Assembly: GCF_001665605.1 (NCBI RefSeq)
Contig: NZ_LZSV01000023.1
Span: forward strand, 1 to 64,000
Reading direction: 5' to 3'
Source: Mycobacterium sp. 852014-50255_SCH5639931
GTDB taxonomy: Bacteria; Actinomycetota; Actinomycetes; Mycobacteriales; Mycobacteriaceae
Length of the DNA stretch: 64,000 nucleotides
The translations under genes were made by a program, and so were the position numbers. Under the pieces are notes generated by a model. That model was not told the DNA's origin. It did no database searches and worked only from the letters and a program-made list of their open reading frames with translations. This document shows positions 1 through 12,213 of this stretch, piece by piece (within the stretch, counting starts at the first letter, position 1; every line of letters starts with the position of its first letter).

Positions 1-430
1 CAGGCCCACGACCGAACCGCCGCCCCCGCCACCAACGGAGACACAGACCGTGACGGTCACACCTGCACCGCCGCCGCCACCGCCGGCGCCCGCTCCGGCG
101 CCGCCCCCGGCCACCTCCACGGCGGCGGCGCCACCCCCGCCGCCGACGACCCCGGCCGGGCCGCGACAGGTGACCTATTCGGTGACCGGCACCAAGGCGC
201 CCGGCGACATCATCTCCGTGACCTACGTCGATGCGTCCGGTCGGCGGCGCACCCAGCACAACGTGTACATCCCGTGGTCGATGACCGTCACGCCGATCTC
301 GCAGTCCGACGTGGGCTCCGTCGAGGCGTCCAGCCTCTTCCGCGTCAGCCGGCTGAACTGCTCGATCACGACAAGCGACGGAACGGTCCTTTCGTCGAAC
401 ACCAACGACTCACCGCAGACGAGCTGCTGA
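1..430 (+). CDS. mmpS3: MmpS3-type membrane protein, C-terminal part (5' truncated by window edge)
   Basis: The reading frame is open from base 2 to the TGA at 428-430; the start and membrane anchor lie outside the window. What is visible is a long proline/alanine linker followed by a compact domain that begins [11 protein letters not shown], continues [18 protein letters not shown] and ends with two cysteines (SRLNCSIT and a C-terminal TSC). This is the layout of mycobacterial MmpS proteins, small accessory proteins of MmpL transporters with a periplasmic beta-rich domain. The long proline-rich linker and the following gene match MmpS3 (Rv2198c), which has no MmpL partner next to it. The stop codon shares one base with the ATG of the next gene, so the two are probably cotranscribed. 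The family is clear; the exact paralogue rests on synteny. Confidence 0.85.
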   Translation, partial: RPTTEPPPPPPTETQTVTVTPAPPPPPPAPAPAPPPATSTAAAPPPPPTTPAGPRQVTYSVTGTKAPGDIISVTYVDASGRRRTQHNVYIPWSMTVTPISQSDVGSVEASSLFRVSRLNCSITTSDGTVLSSNTNDSPQTSC

Positions 431-1077
431 TGGTCAGCAGGTATTCGGCGTACCGGCGCGGGTTGGGGGACGACACCATCTCGCCCGACGTCATCGACCG
501 CATCCTGATCGGGGCGTGCGCTGCCATCTGGCTGGTATTGCTGGGCGTGAGCGTGGCCGCGGCCGTCGCGCTGGCGGACCTGGGGCGGGGCTTTCACAAA
601 GCGGCCAGCGGCACGCACGGCACCTCCTGGGTGTTGTATGCCGTGATCATTGTGTCCGCGCTGATCATCGCCGGGGCGATCCCGATGCTGTTGCGGGCCC
701 GCCGGATGGCCCAGACCGAGCCGGCCGCCCGGGGGATGACAGCGCCCAACCGGCCCCCGGTGCGACTGATGTCCCAGGCGCCGCGCACCGCGGCCGAACG
801 GGCGAGGCAACCGCGGGTGCAGGCGCCGGTTCAGGCTGCCGACTCCGAATGGTCGGGTGAGACGGTCGATCGGGTGTGGTTGCGCGGCACCGTGCTATTG
901 GTCGCCGCGATCGGCGCGGCCCTGGTCGCGGTGGCCACGGCAACCTATTTGATGGCCGTGGGCCACGACGGCCCCTCCTGGGTCGCATACGTGGTCGCCG
1001 GCGTCGTCACCGCGGGGATGCCGGTTATCGAGTGGCTGCACGTTCGTCAGCTGCGCCGCGCCGTCGCCGCGCAGTAG
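430..1077 (+). CDS. Conserved four-helix membrane protein (Rv2197c-like)
   Basis: The 215-residue protein starts at the ATG that overlaps the mmpS3 stop by one base (TGATG). Four hydrophobic segments are visible: around residues 24-47 (ILIGACAAIWLVLLGVSV), 60-86 (VLYAVIIVSALIIAGAIPML), 155-180 (VLLVAAIGAALVAVATATYL) and 188-207. A polar, arginine- and proline-rich loop of about 65 residues separates helices 2 and 3. It matches the conserved mycobacterial membrane protein beside mmpS3 and the qcr cluster. No catalytic motif is visible, and I cannot name a function. Coupling to mmpS3 suggests an envelope role, but that is inference. Confidence 0.8.
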   Translation: MVSRYSAYRRGLGDDTISPDVIDRILIGACAAIWLVLLGVSVAAAVALADLGRGFHKAASGTHGTSWVLYAVIIVSALIIAGAIPMLLRARRMAQTEPAARGMTAPNRPPVRLMSQAPRTAAERARQPRVQAPVQAADSEWSGETVDRVWLRGTVLLVAAIGAALVAVATATYLMAVGHDGPSWVAYVVAGVVTAGMPVIEWLHVRQLRRAVAAQ

Positions 1078-1080
1078 GCC

Positions 1081-1329
1081 CTACGACGCCTTGGCGTACC
1101 TGCGAACCAGTTCGTCCTCACCGAACGTGCTCGTGTGCTGCGTGCCGTTGTCGTCGCGGCCGAAGAACGTCCAGCGCCGGGGAGTAGTCTGCGGCCCGCT
1201 GATCATCTTGACGGTGTAACGCAGCTTCGTCGGACTCAGCGTGCCGATGATGTCACCGACCCGGATCTTCGAAGGATGGATCTCCGGGGCGTCGCCCCAG
1301 TCCTGTATCGCCATTGCGCCCATCCTCAT
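1081..1329 (-). CDS. Small conserved-looking hypothetical protein (82 aa)
   Basis: The 82-residue frame is convergent with the preceding gene; the stop codons are 3 bp apart. The sequence has an acidic N-terminus, then KIRVGDIIGTLSPTKLRY, a basic middle and WTFFGRDDNGTQHTSTFGED. Together these resemble a small beta-rich domain. ATG codons at 1329, 1323 and 1314 are all possible starts; I kept the longest frame. M. tuberculosis does not, to my memory, carry this gene here, so it may be accessory. I do not recognise a family. Third-position GC is high and the frame spans the gap well, which argues for a real gene. Confidence 0.55.
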   Translation of the reverse strand: MRMGAMAIQDWGDAPEIHPSKIRVGDIIGTLSPTKLRYTVKMISGPQTTPRRWTFFGRDDNGTQHTSTFGEDELVRRYAKAS

Positions 1330-1681
1330 CGTGTAAGCCCACCGCTCACCCGGAAAGCGTCACGGTCAGGCCCTCGCCACTTTAGTGCACAGACGGGACC
1401 GGCCCATCCGCCCGGCCGCGGATGCGCCCGGCCAGATCGGTTGCTGCGCCATCGTGACGGCCGTCCGGCACCCTGGCCGCTCCCGAGGGTCACTGGGGGC
1501 GTAGCGTCAGCTGCGAGCCGTTTCGTTGTCAGCGGTGGTGCGCCGCGATCGGTGCGGCGCCACCTACGGGCAATGCGATTCCTCCGTCCGTCCCGCGCTC
1601 GCCGGGGCGAACGACGCCGACGTGAAGGGAACCGCCCGTGGATGCCGCAGAAGTTCCTGGCCGTGCCGGCCAGGTCTTTGG
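1330..1681. other. Intergenic stretch without a convincing gene
   Basis: These 352 bp separate the divergent 82-aa gene and the DUF5994 gene. Frames that cross it are arginine/proline-rich and look non-coding. It presumably holds both promoters, but I could not pick out a clean -10/-35 pair or a terminator. Confidence 0.4.
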
Positions 1682-2143
1682 ATGACCGAATTGATCGAAC
1701 GCCGACGCCGGGCCAACCCCGTCCGGCTGTCGGTTTGTCGTGAACTCGGCCGCCCCATCGACGGCGCGTGGTGGCCACGCGCGGACCGCATCACCAACGA
1801 ATTGCCCGAGCTGGTCGCCCTCCTGACTCCCTTGCTGGGCGGCATCAACGCCATCAACGTCAACTGGCCACCACTGCAGCGACCACCCGACTTGAACTGG
1901 TCGGGATGGGAACGAAAGCGCCAGCACGTGATGACCGTCGTCGGGGGCGACGCACGCGTCAACCTGCTCGTCATCCCCTACGCGACCTACAGCGCGCTCG
2001 CCCTCATGGTGCTGCGCTGCGCGGCCGGCCTACCCGTCGAAGAGCGCGACCAGACGAAGCCGGCGTTCCTGGCCGCCGGCTCCATCCTGCGGGCCGCCCA
2101 GCAGCAGTGCGCCACGGCCTGCACCGAACCAGCACGAAGCTAG
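1682..2143 (+). CDS. DUF5994 family protein
   Basis: The frame stays open further upstream, but the protein-like part starts at the ATG at 1682 ([18 protein letters not shown]), giving 153 residues. The pattern [12 protein letters not shown] followed by L-P-E-L-V-A-L-L and the I-N-V-N-W-P-P-L segment is typical of the actinobacterial DUF5994 family. The C-terminal part contains a predicted amphipathic helix ([15 protein letters not shown]). The family is common in mycobacteria and has no assigned function that I know of. The gene converges on qcrB and shares its CTAG stop tetranucleotide at 2140-2143. It is not in this position in the M. tuberculosis order I remember. Confidence 0.75.
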   Translation: MTELIERRRRANPVRLSVCRELGRPIDGAWWPRADRITNELPELVALLTPLLGGINAINVNWPPLQRPPDLNWSGWERKRQHVMTVVGGDARVNLLVIPYATYSALALMVLRCAAGLPVEERDQTKPAFLAAGSILRAAQQQCATACTEPARS

Positions 2144-3837
2144 TGGTGCTCGCCGTTCTTCCCGTTCGAACCGACGGTGCTTTCCTGGTGCTCGCGCAGG
2201 GCGGTGAGCGCACGTTGTTCGGAGCTGTGTGCCGCCTCGCGCAGCGCCGCATCCTCCGACGCGGGGTCGGCGAACAAGAAGCTGCCGCTACCCGGTGAAC
2301 CGGCCGAGCCCAGCTTGTTCATCCGCTTGGGCAGCGCCGCACCCTGGTACTCGAGCGGGAGCGGGTGGCCGTGGTCGTCCACCGGTCCGAGCGGCTGATG
2401 CAGCTCGATGTAAGCGCCGTGCGGCAGCCGCTTGATGATGCCCGTCTCGATGCCGTGTGCGAGCACCTCCCGGTCGCTGCGCTGCAGCGCGATGCACCAC
2501 CGGTAGGCGATGAAGTAGACCACCGGCGGGAGGACGACCATGCCGATGCGGCCGATCCACGTCGTCGCGTTCAGCGAGATCTGGAACTTCAACGCGATGA
2601 TGTCGTTCATCGCGCTCAGCGTGAGCACCATGTAGAACGCGATCGCCATGGCACCGATGGCCGTGCGCACCGGGGCGTCACGTGGCCGCTGCAGCAGGTT
2701 GTGGTGGGCACGGTCGCCGCTGAACCGCTTCTCCAGGAACGGATAGACGATCAGCAGGATGAAGATCAATCCCATCAGCAGCGCCACCCAGACCGGCGCC
2801 GGGATGGTGTGGTGCCAGAAGTAGAACTCCCACGGCGGCCAGACACGGGCCAGGCCTTCGGTCCACATCATGTAGAAGTCGGGCTGCGAGCCGGCCGAGA
2901 CGTGAGAAGGCTTGTACGGGCCCAGGTTCCAGATCGGGTTGATCTGGAGCAGCCCGCCCATCAGGCCGAGCACGCCGACGATCGCGGCGAAGAACGCGCC
3001 GGACTTGACCGCGAAGATCGGCATGACGCGCACGCCGACGACGTTCTGCTCGGTGCGACCCGGCCCGGGGAACTGGGTGTGCTTCTGGAACCACACCATG
3101 GCCAGGTGTAACCCGATCAGGGCCAGGATGATCCCCGGCAGCAGCAGAATGTGCAGGGCGTACATGCGCGGGATGATGTAGCCCGCGGTGGCGCATTCGT
3201 TACCCACACCGCCGCAGGGGAAGTCGCCGCCGAACAGCGCCCAGTGCAGCCACGTGCCGATCACCGGCATCCCCAGCGTGATCGATGACAGTGACGCCCG
3301 GATCCCGATGCCCGAGAGCAGGTCATCGGGAAGCGAGTAGCCGAAGAAACCCTCGAACATCGCCAGAATAAACAGCAGCGAGCCGATCACCCAGTTGGCC
3401 TCACGCGGCCGCCGGAACGCGCCGGTGAAGAAGATTCGCGCCAGGTGCACCATGATCGACGCCGCGAAAATCAGTGCGGCCCAGTGGTGTACCTGCCGGA
3501 CGAACAGGCCGCCGCGCACCTCGAACGAGATGTCAAGAGTCGAGGCGAAAGCCTTGGACATGTCGACGCCACGCAGCGGCTGATAGGCGCCGTTGTAGGT
3601 GATCTCGGCCATGGACGGGTCGAAGAACAGCGTCAGGTACACGCCGGTGAGCAACAGCACGATGAAGCTGTACATCGCGATCTCGCCCAACAAGAACGAC
3701 CAGTGCGTCGGGAAGACCTTGTTGAGCTGCCGGCGTACCGCCGCCGATGGGTGATAGCGCGTGTCGATGTCTTCACCCTGACGGGCCAAGACGTCGCCGA
3801 TCTTGGGCGGTTTCGGGGGACTCAGTTTCGGACTCAT
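2140..3837 (-). CDS. qcrB: Cytochrome bc1 (bcc) complex cytochrome b subunit
   Basis: This 565-residue integral membrane protein is the quinol-oxidising cytochrome b of the actinobacterial bcc-aa3 supercomplex. Histidine pairs for the two b hemes lie in [18 protein letters not shown] and in the later [16 protein letters not shown] segment. The Qo-site region reads [11 protein letters not shown] in place of the PEWY of other families, as is usual in mycobacteria. A long polar C-terminal tail ([13 protein letters not shown] onward), also typical of the genus, is present. The length fits the mycobacterial family of about 550 residues. The ATG at 3837 overlaps the qcrA stop as ATGA, so translation is coupled within ctaE-qcrC-qcrA-qcrB. 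The orthologue is the target of imidazopyridine inhibitors such as telacebec. Confidence 0.98.
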   Translation of the reverse strand: MSPKLSPPKPPKIGDVLARQGEDIDTRYHPSAAVRRQLNKVFPTHWSFLLGEIAMYSFIVLLLTGVYLTLFFDPSMAEITYNGAYQPLRGVDMSKAFASTLDISFEVRGGLFVRQVHHWAALIFAASIMVHLARIFFTGAFRRPREANWVIGSLLFILAMFEGFFGYSLPDDLLSGIGIRASLSSITLGMPVIGTWLHWALFGGDFPCGGVGNECATAGYIIPRMYALHILLLPGIILALIGLHLAMVWFQKHTQFPGPGRTEQNVVGVRVMPIFAVKSGAFFAAIVGVLGLMGGLLQINPIWNLGPYKPSHVSAGSQPDFYMMWTEGLARVWPPWEFYFWHHTIPAPVWVALLMGLIFILLIVYPFLEKRFSGDRAHHNLLQRPRDAPVRTAIGAMAIAFYMVLTLSAMNDIIALKFQISLNATTWIGRIGMVVLPPVVYFIAYRWCIALQRSDREVLAHGIETGIIKRLPHGAYIELHQPLGPVDDHGHPLPLEYQGAALPKRMNKLGSAGSPGSGSFLFADPASEDAALREAAHSSEQRALTALREHQESTVGSNGKNGEHH

Positions 3838-5045
3838 GTTGTCGTCCTCTCCCAGAATGCCGGTCCGACGGGCTCGGCGAAGTCACCGTTGGCGACTAGA
3901 TACCCGTTGGTGTCGATCGTGATGGGCAGTTGCGCCAGCGCGCGGGCCGCCGGGCCGAAGATCGGCTTGGCGAAATGCAAGGCGTCGAACTGCGACTGGT
4001 GGCATGGGCACAGGATTCGGTAGGACTGCTCCTCGTACAGCGACGCGGGGCAACCCAGGTGCGAGCAGACCTTGGTGTAGGCGAACAGCTCGCCATAGTT
4101 GAAGCTCTCCTGGCCCTGGCGCTTGACCACCCGGGGCATGTCCGACGGTCGAACCCGGATGAGCATCACGGGGTTGCGGACGCCCTGGTTGATGGCGCGG
4201 AGCTTTTCCTGTGATTCCGGCGTGGTGCCGTCGCCGTCGGATTCGCGCCACGGGAAGACGGTCTCCATGCCGCCGGCGTCGATGTCTTCGGGGCGCATCT
4301 TGACGAACGGTGATGCACCGGCAGAGCCGGTTGCCCGCGCGAGGAAGATGGTCTCGCCCGCATAGCGCGGTGTCCAGCCGGACGTCCACAGCACGGCTTT
4401 CTTCCCATTGGCGCTGGGCACCAACGGTTTCCACGGGTTCTTGATCAGACCGCCGGCAAACGCCACCAGCGTCGACAGGCCGAACGCGCCCAGGCCCAGT
4501 CCCAGGGAAAGCCCGATCACCTTGCGCCGCCGGACGGTTGAGCCATCAAGGGCGTCGGTCAGGTTCGCCACCACCGTCTTGCGGTCGATGTCCCGGGAGG
4601 CCCCGTCATGCCGCTCCTGGATCGAGATCTCTTCCGGGATAAACCTTTTCTGGTACAGGATGGTGCCGATGGCGATCGACAGGATCGACATCCCGAAGGT
4701 CAGCCCGTACAGCGGGGTGGCCAGGTCGTACAGCAGGCTGCCGGGGGCATCCTTCGGCTTGTACTCCCACGGCCAGAACAGGAAGACCAGCAGCAGCGCC
4801 AGCCCGAAACCACCGCCGAGCAAGAGCCACAGGGCGACTCCACGCTCGGCGCGTTTCTCGGCTTTGGTGCCTTCGACGGGCCAGCGGGGTTCCTTGACGA
4901 TCGTCTCGACGCCGTCCAGCTTGCCGCCGAGCGCCACCAGCTCCTGCTGCGACATCGCTGCCAGCGCCGCGTCGTCGGGCTCCCTCTCGCCGACACCCTG
5001 GGCGGTCCCGCCGGTGTCGGAGCCGCGAACGTCCTCTTCGCTCAT
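3834..5045 (-). CDS. qcrA: Cytochrome bc1 (bcc) complex Rieske iron-sulfur subunit
   Basis: The 403-residue protein carries the Rieske [2Fe-2S] ligands in CSHLGC and CPCHQSQFD. It also has three N-terminal hydrophobic segments (for example [20 protein letters not shown]), the extended actinobacterial form rather than the single-helix mitochondrial form. It passes electrons from quinol at cytochrome b to the c-type cytochrome QcrC. I placed the start at the ATG at 5045, which overlaps the qcrC stop codon as ATGA. A longer frame upstream would run 60 bases into qcrC. The end overlaps the qcrB start in the same way. Confidence 0.97.
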   Translation of the reverse strand: MSEEDVRGSDTGGTAQGVGEREPDDAALAAMSQQELVALGGKLDGVETIVKEPRWPVEGTKAEKRAERGVALWLLLGGGFGLALLLVFLFWPWEYKPKDAPGSLLYDLATPLYGLTFGMSILSIAIGTILYQKRFIPEEISIQERHDGASRDIDRKTVVANLTDALDGSTVRRRKVIGLSLGLGLGAFGLSTLVAFAGGLIKNPWKPLVPSANGKKAVLWTSGWTPRYAGETIFLARATGSAGASPFVKMRPEDIDAGGMETVFPWRESDGDGTTPESQEKLRAINQGVRNPVMLIRVRPSDMPRVVKRQGQESFNYGELFAYTKVCSHLGCPASLYEEQSYRILCPCHQSQFDALHFAKPIFGPAARALAQLPITIDTNGYLVANGDFAEPVGPAFWERTTT

Positions 5046-5914
5046 GATGCTCGTGCCCCAATCCACAGTGCCAACGTGATGGCGGCGACCATCCCGATGA
5101 TCCACGCGGCCATGCCCTCGGGTGCGGGCCCGAATCCACCGAGGCCGTAGCCGCCGGGCTGGCGCTCTTCACTGACCGACTTGATGTAGCCGATGATGTC
5201 CTTCTTGGCTTCGAAGGACAGCTGACGGTCGGAGAACTTCGGCATGTTCTGCGGGCCGGTCCGCATGGCCGCCAGGATCTGCTGCTCGTTGGGCGCCTCG
5301 AGGGCCGGCGCGTACTTGCCCGACGACAGCGCCCCGCCCTTGCCGGTGAAGTTGTGGCAGGAGGAGCAATTCAGCCGGAACAGGTCGCCGCCGCGGCCCA
5401 GGTCGTCACCGCGCAGCGACTTCATCGCCAGGCTGCCGTCCGGGTTGCGCACCGTCGTCGGACCGCCGCCGTTGGCCTGCACGTACGCGCCCAGCGCGTC
5501 GACCTGCGCCTCGTCGAAGATCGGCTCCTTGCGCGGCGCCTGCGCCTCGCCGGTCATCGCGGGCATCCGGCCGGTGGAGACCTGGAAGTAGACGGCCTCC
5601 TCACCGACGCCGATCAGGCTGGGCCCGCGGTCGGGCACACCCTGCAGGTTGGCGCCGTGACAGGACACGCACGACGTGTCGAACAGCTGCTTGCCGGTCC
5701 GCAGCAGCGCCGAGGACGACTCGTCGGCGACGGCCACCTGTGGGCGTGGCGTCAGTACGGCGGCCAGGCCGCCGGCGATGGTCAGCGCGATCAGCAGCAA
5801 CAGCCCGCCCGACAAGCGGCGGCGCAGCCGCCGCCTCGAGCGGTCGCGCTGCCCTTGACGCGGCTTCCGGTTTCGCATGGACCCCAGCTTCTTCAACCGA
5901 GAACTCCTGTTCAT
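5042..5914 (-). CDS. qcrC: Cytochrome bc1 (bcc) complex diheme cytochrome c subunit
   Basis: The 290-residue protein has a basic N-terminus, a hydrophobic segment around residues 37-53, two covalent heme motifs (CVSCH near residue 82 and CSSCH near 182) and a C-terminal transmembrane helix ([19 protein letters not shown]). This is the diheme cytochrome cc that replaces soluble cytochrome c in actinobacteria and feeds the aa3 oxidase directly. The gene follows ctaE by 22 bp and overlaps qcrA by ATGA. The start could also be the internal ATG at residue 13; I kept the longer form because the N-terminal KKLG stretch resembles the family start. Confidence 0.96.
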   Translation of the reverse strand: MNRSSRLKKLGSMRNRKPRQGQRDRSRRRLRRRLSGGLLLLIALTIAGGLAAVLTPRPQVAVADESSSALLRTGKQLFDTSCVSCHGANLQGVPDRGPSLIGVGEEAVYFQVSTGRMPAMTGEAQAPRKEPIFDEAQVDALGAYVQANGGGPTTVRNPDGSLAMKSLRGDDLGRGGDLFRLNCSSCHNFTGKGGALSSGKYAPALEAPNEQQILAAMRTGPQNMPKFSDRQLSFEAKKDIIGYIKSVSEERQPGGYGLGGFGPAPEGMAAWIIGMVAAITLALWIGARAS

Positions 5915-5936
5915 TCCTGTATTCGGAGCCGCCGGC

Positions 5937-7781
<1,845 letters not shown>

Positions 7782-9727
7782 ATCGTGTTGGGCCGCTTGT
7801 TCGTAGGCCAGCCGCGCCGAGCGCGCCGAGGCCGCCCAGGACGCCCACGCGCCGGCCGAGCGCAGTGGTGAAGCCCAGCCGGCGGCGTCGGGGGAGTCGT
7901 CGACCCGAACGATGCGCACCCCAGGACCGGCCAGCCAGCGCGCGATGAGCGCGGATTCCTCCACCAGCGCACCGCCCAGCGGGGCCGCGACGGGCAAAAT
8001 CGCCTGTGCCCCAGCCACAATGGCGTCGACCACCGGCATCGGGGGCACCCCGCGCCTGGCGGTACCGGCCGCGGCGAGCTGGCCGTGCCGGACGACGGCA
8101 AGGTGGTAACCACCGTGCCCGTCGGGCGCGGCGGCGATCAGCTCGGGCAGCGTGGCCAGGGCGCGCAACCGCTGGCCGCGCCACAGGATCTCGACGGCCG
8201 TGGCGGTGCGGTCGCGCAGGCGCGCGGCGCTTTCGAAATTGCGGCGCTCGGCCAGCGCCGTGACCTGATCGACGGCTGCCGATACGGCGGCGTTCTCCAT
8301 CCCGTCGATCAACGCGGCGACGCGCGCCACGGCCGCCGCGTATTGCGTGGCCGTGATGCCGCGCGCCGCGGGACACGGTGAGACCTCGGCCTCGGGGCAG
8401 GCCGGCCCGTGCAGGACCGAGCGGCCCAGCCGGGCCGTGCAGGTCCGAAGATCGGTGAAGCGCGCCAGCAGCGCGGCCGTGTCGGCGGCGTCGGCGCGCG
8501 ACCGGAACGGGCCGACGGCGCGGTCGTGGCGCGGTGCCCGGACCACCGCGAGCCGCGGGTACGCCTCGTCGGTGAGCGCCACCCACCACCACCGGTGCGG
8601 GAACCGGGAACGGCGGTTGTAGGGCGGCGCGTGCGCGGCCAGCAGCCGCAGCTCGCGGACGCCGGCCTCCAGCGCGTGCGCGCACTCGACGTGGTCGACC
8701 GCGGTGGCCAGATTGACCATCTCCTTCATCCGGCCGCGCGGGTCGGCGCCGGTGAAGTACTGCCCGACCCGGCGGCGCAGGTCGACGGCGGTGCCGACGT
8801 AGAGCACCTCGCCCGACGGCCCGCGAAACAGGTAGACCCCCGGGCGGTGGGGCAGGCCCTGGGCGAGGACCCGCTTGCGCCGCTGGGCCGGCGTCACGTC
8901 CGGTAGGTAGGAGCGCAGGTCGGCGTAGGTGTGCACCCCCTGGTTGCCCACCCGCTCGATGAGCGCGTGCAGCACGTCGACGGTGGCGCGGGCGTCGTCC
9001 AGCGCGCGGTGCGTGGGCTCGGTGGCGACGGCAAACAGCCGCGCCAGCGCGGCCAGCCGCACCGTGGGGGCTTCCTCGCGGCTGAGCACCCGGCGGGCCA
9101 GCCGCACCGTGCACAGCACCTGCGGCCGGGGCCAGGGGATATCGCACCGCGCCGCGGCGGCCCGCAGAAATCCGACGTCGAACCCGGCGTTGTGGGCCAC
9201 CAGCACTGTCCCGTGGTCCAAACCCGCGAATTCGAGGAACATCGGCAACACCGCGTCGATTGTCGGAGCGTCGGACACCATCGCGGTGGTGATGCCGGTC
9301 AGCCGCACGATCTGGGGCGGGATGCTGCGCTCCGGGTCGACGAGCGTGGCGAACTCGCCGAGCACGGTGCCGCCGCGCACCTTGACCGCCCCGATCTCGG
9401 TGATGGCGTCGGGCGCGTTTCCGTCGGTGCTTTTCGTGCGTCCGCCCGTGGTCTCCAGGTCCACCACCACGAAGGTCGTGTCGCGCAACGTGACGTCGGC
9501 GGTGGCGAAGGAGGACCCCAAGTCGGTGAAACTGAGCTGAGTCGCACCACCGGCACCCATGGCCGCGACGTTAAGCGGGTCCACCGACACCCGCGCGGTT
9601 CCCACGCCGAGCGAGCCGAACGCGTCCGCCAGCCGAAACGCGGCGCCGGGGGTTGTCGGTGGGTGTGGTTACCGTTCGAAGAGTCCGACCTGACGTTCGC
9701 CAAGCCTGACCGAGAGGACCGATCCCG

Positions 9728-9982
9728 ATGGCACGAAGCAATGGGCCCGACAGCGACGGCGCGACGGTGCCGGACTCGGGGGCGCCGGTGGTGATCGACT
9801 GCGACGAATGCGCGGTGCGCGGACCGGGATGCCGCGATTGCGTAGTCAGCGTGTTACTCGGGGTCCCGGGAACTTTGTTGGAGGACGAATGCGCTGCATT
9901 GGCGGTGCTTGCCGATGTTGGCCTGGCACCGCGATTACGGTTGGTGCCTATCCGCCGCGAACGCGATTCGGGCGTAGCCTAA
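9728..9982 (+). CDS. Small CxxC-type conserved hypothetical protein (84 aa)
   Basis: The 84-residue protein has a C-D-E-C-A-V-R-G-P-G-C-R-D-C motif near residues 25-38, two CxxC pairs that could bind zinc or a metal cluster. A leucine-rich helix follows (VSVLLGVPGTLLEDECAALAVLADVG). AGAGGA lies 11-16 nt before the ATG, and TACCGT at 9669-9674 is a candidate -10. It diverges from the exonuclease gene and precedes ripC. I recognise it as a mycobacterial conserved small protein but cannot assign a function. Confidence 0.75.
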   Translation: MARSNGPDSDGATVPDSGAPVVIDCDECAVRGPGCRDCVVSVLLGVPGTLLEDECAALAVLADVGLAPRLRLVPIRRERDSGVA

Positions 9983-10070
9983 GATGCTTTGTGTGCCAAA
10001 GGTTTACGAGGGAGTCAGCGTCGTCCACATGATAATGACAGAAATCTATCCAATTTCTTAACCCCCCGCT

Positions 10071-10101
10071 TTGGACAAACGTCGATATCGTTTCGTAACC
10101 T
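10071..10101 (+). promoter_or_regulatory. Candidate ripC promoter
   Basis: TTGGAC at 10071-10076 and TAACCT at 10096-10101 are separated by 19 bp, and the ripC start is 65 bp downstream. The -10 fits the mycobacterial TANNNT pattern. This is a visual match only; the region also has other AT-rich hexamers. Confidence 0.35.
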
Positions 10102-10165
10102 GTTTGAGACCTAAACCAGCTCGACGGCGCCTGGTCGTCGATGGCCCGTTTAAGGAAGCAAAATC

Positions 10166-11317
10166 TTGAGGCTTGACGCTAGATACCCGTTTGCGCGTGT
10201 CATCACACGATTTGTCATCGGGACGCTAGCGGGCTTGACAGTCTTAGCGGGTGCCCTCGCCGCGAACGTCTCGGCCGACCCGGCCGAAGATGCGCTGGCC
10301 AAACTCAACGAGTTGTCCCGCCAGGCCGAGCAGACCACCGAGGCGATGCACAGCGCGCAGCTCGACCTGAACAACAAGTTGGTGGCCCAGCGTGCGGCGG
10401 ACAAGAAGCACGACGACGCTCAGGCCGCCGTCGATGCGGCCAAGGCTCGCCTGGCGTCGTTCCAGGGTGCCGTGAACAAGCTCGCCGCCGCGACCTACAT
10501 GGGCGGCCGCGTCGACGGCATGACGGCGATGCTGACCGCGGGATCGCCGCAAGGGCTGATCGACAAGCTGGCCATGCAGCGGCTGATGGCGACGCAGATG
10601 GCCGACCAGATGACGAGTTTCCGGGCCGCCGGCGAGCAGGCCGCCAAGGCCGAGCAGGAGGCCGCCAAGTCCGCCGCCGACGCGAAGAGCGCGGCCGAGC
10701 AGGCTGCCGCGGTGCGAGCGAGCCTGCAGTCCAAGCAAAGTCAGCTGCAGGTGCAGATCGCGGTCGTCAAGTCGCAATACGTTTCCTTGTCGCCCGAGCA
10801 GCGCACCGCGCTCGCCGATCCCGGCCCCGTCCCGGCGGGTCTCCCGGCGCCCGGCGCCCCCGCGCCGGAGGCCGCACCGCCAGGCGCGCCGCAGGCACCA
10901 GGGCAGGCCCCCGGTGAGGCTCCGCCTCCCGGCGGAATGCCCGGACCGTTCGGCGGCGGCGTCGGCGGCGGTGACCGCGGGACCGTCGTACAGGCGGCCT
11001 TGACGCAGGTCGGTTCGCCGTACGTCTGGGGCGGTGCCGCGCCCGGCGGGTTCGACTGCTCCGGCCTGGTGATGTGGGCGTTCCAGCAGGCCGGCATCTC
11101 GCTCCCGCACTCCAGCCAGGCGCAGGCCCAAGGCGGCCAGCCGGTGTCCCTGTCGGACCTGCAGCCCGGCGACGTGGTCACCTTCTACAACGACGCGTCA
11201 CACAGCGGCCTCTACGTCGGTGACGGCATGGTGATCCATTCCTCCACTTACGGCCAACCGGTGCGCGTGGTGCCGATGAATGCGGCAGGCCCGATCCACG
11301 ACGCCCGCCGCTACTAG
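10166..11317 (+). CDS. ripC: NlpC/P60 peptidoglycan endopeptidase
   Basis: The 383-residue protein has a signal peptide (residues about 12-35, LAGLTVLAGALAANVSA) and an N-terminal coiled-coil region of roughly 190 residues (ELSRQAEQTTEAMHSAQLDL and later alanine/glutamine-rich helices). A proline/glycine linker follows, then a C-terminal NlpC/P60 domain. The catalytic cysteine is in GGFDCSGLVMWAF, and the histidine in SHSGLYVGDGMVIHS. Domain order and length match RipC (Rv2190c), a secreted D,L-endopeptidase that acts in cell separation; related proteins are controlled through FtsEX. The start is the TTG at 10166, preceded by AAGGAAG. The end overlaps the next gene by 38 bp. Confidence 0.93.
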   Translation: MRLDARYPFARVITRFVIGTLAGLTVLAGALAANVSADPAEDALAKLNELSRQAEQTTEAMHSAQLDLNNKLVAQRAADKKHDDAQAAVDAAKARLASFQGAVNKLAAATYMGGRVDGMTAMLTAGSPQGLIDKLAMQRLMATQMADQMTSFRAAGEQAAKAEQEAAKSAADAKSAAEQAAAVRASLQSKQSQLQVQIAVVKSQYVSLSPEQRTALADPGPVPAGLPAPGAPAPEAAPPGAPQAPGQAPGEAPPPGGMPGPFGGGVGGGDRGTVVQAALTQVGSPYVWGGAAPGGFDCSGLVMWAFQQAGISLPHSSQAQAQGGQPVSLSDLQPGDVVTFYNDASHSGLYVGDGMVIHSSTYGQPVRVVPMNAAGPIHDARRY

Positions 11318-12203
11318 AGGCCCCAGCCCGCGGCGCCGGCGGCTGACGCTGCTGCTGGCCTGGGTTTTCCTTGTCGAGCTCATCGTCGCCGCGGCCGTAC
11401 CGCTGGACGCGGGACGCGGCGGCGGCACACGACCCCCGCAACTGATCACGCCCGCACGCAGCCAGGTCAGCGCCGCAACGAAGTCACTGCTCGTCGGTGA
11501 CCGCAACGTTCGACTGCTCGGCCTCGGCGGTCCGGCCGGCGACCGGCTGCTGTCCCGGGTGGCGTCCGGCATCGGTGCCGCGATCAACGCGGTCGAGGCG
11601 TTCTGGGGCGTCGACTGGTCGCGCGACATATCGGTGGTCGCCGCCCACACCGACGAGGAGTTCCGCGCCGCCGCCGGCGGCGGTCCGGCGGCGCAGTGGG
11701 CGGACATCGCGGCGGTGACGGTCGCCGAACGTGTCGATCCCGCTCACCGGGTGGTTATCGGTCAGCGGATCGTATTCGCGCCCGGCGCGGCCGACATGAC
11801 CGAGGGTACGCTGCGAATCGTGTTGACCCACGAGCTTTTTCACTACGCCGCCCGTGCGGACACCGCCGCGGATGCGCCCCGGTGGCTGACCGAGGGCGTG
11901 GCCGATTTCGTCGGCCGGCCCCGGACTCCGGTGCCCCTCGACGCGCTGCCGGCCCCGCTGACGCTGCCCTCGGACGCCGACCTGGACGCGCCGGGGCCGC
12001 AGCGTTCGCTGGCGTACGACCGTGCGTGGTGGTTCACGCGTTTCGTCGCGGACACCTTCGGGACGGCCAAGCTGCACGACCTGTATCTGGCCGTCTGCGG
12101 TGCCGGGCACACCGACGTGGCCTCCGCCGTCCACGAGGTGCTGGCCACCGACTCGCCCGGCCTGCTCGCGCGCTGGCACGAGTGGCTGACCCACGCCGGC
12201 TGA
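11280..12203 (+). CDS. Membrane-anchored zinc metalloprotease-like protein (Rv2189c-like)
   Basis: This 307-residue protein has an N-terminal hydrophobic anchor at about residues 22-40 (LTLLLAWVFLVELIVAAAV). Downstream is an HEXXH zinc motif (LTHELFHYAAR) followed by WLTEGVADFVG, whose glutamate would be the third zinc ligand, as in gluzincin-type peptidases. The active domain would be outside the membrane. The ATG at 11280 lies within ripC; a later start cannot be excluded, and the first 18 residues look weak. The 38-bp overlap suggests cotranscription with ripC. The substrate is unknown, and proteolysis has not been shown to my knowledge. Confidence 0.78.
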   Translation: MRQARSTTPAATRGPSPRRRRLTLLLAWVFLVELIVAAAVPLDAGRGGGTRPPQLITPARSQVSAATKSLLVGDRNVRLLGLGGPAGDRLLSRVASGIGAAINAVEAFWGVDWSRDISVVAAHTDEEFRAAAGGGPAAQWADIAAVTVAERVDPAHRVVIGQRIVFAPGAADMTEGTLRIVLTHELFHYAARADTAADAPRWLTEGVADFVGRPRTPVPLDALPAPLTLPSDADLDAPGPQRSLAYDRAWWFTRFVADTFGTAKLHDLYLAVCGAGHTDVASAVHEVLATDSPGLLARWHEWLTHAG

Positions 12204-12213
12204 CCGATGCCCC

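Noticed and set aside
9983..10165. c-di-AMP (ydaO-type) riboswitch before ripC
   Set aside because: Such elements precede some actinobacterial wall hydrolase genes, but the conserved core sequences are not found here.
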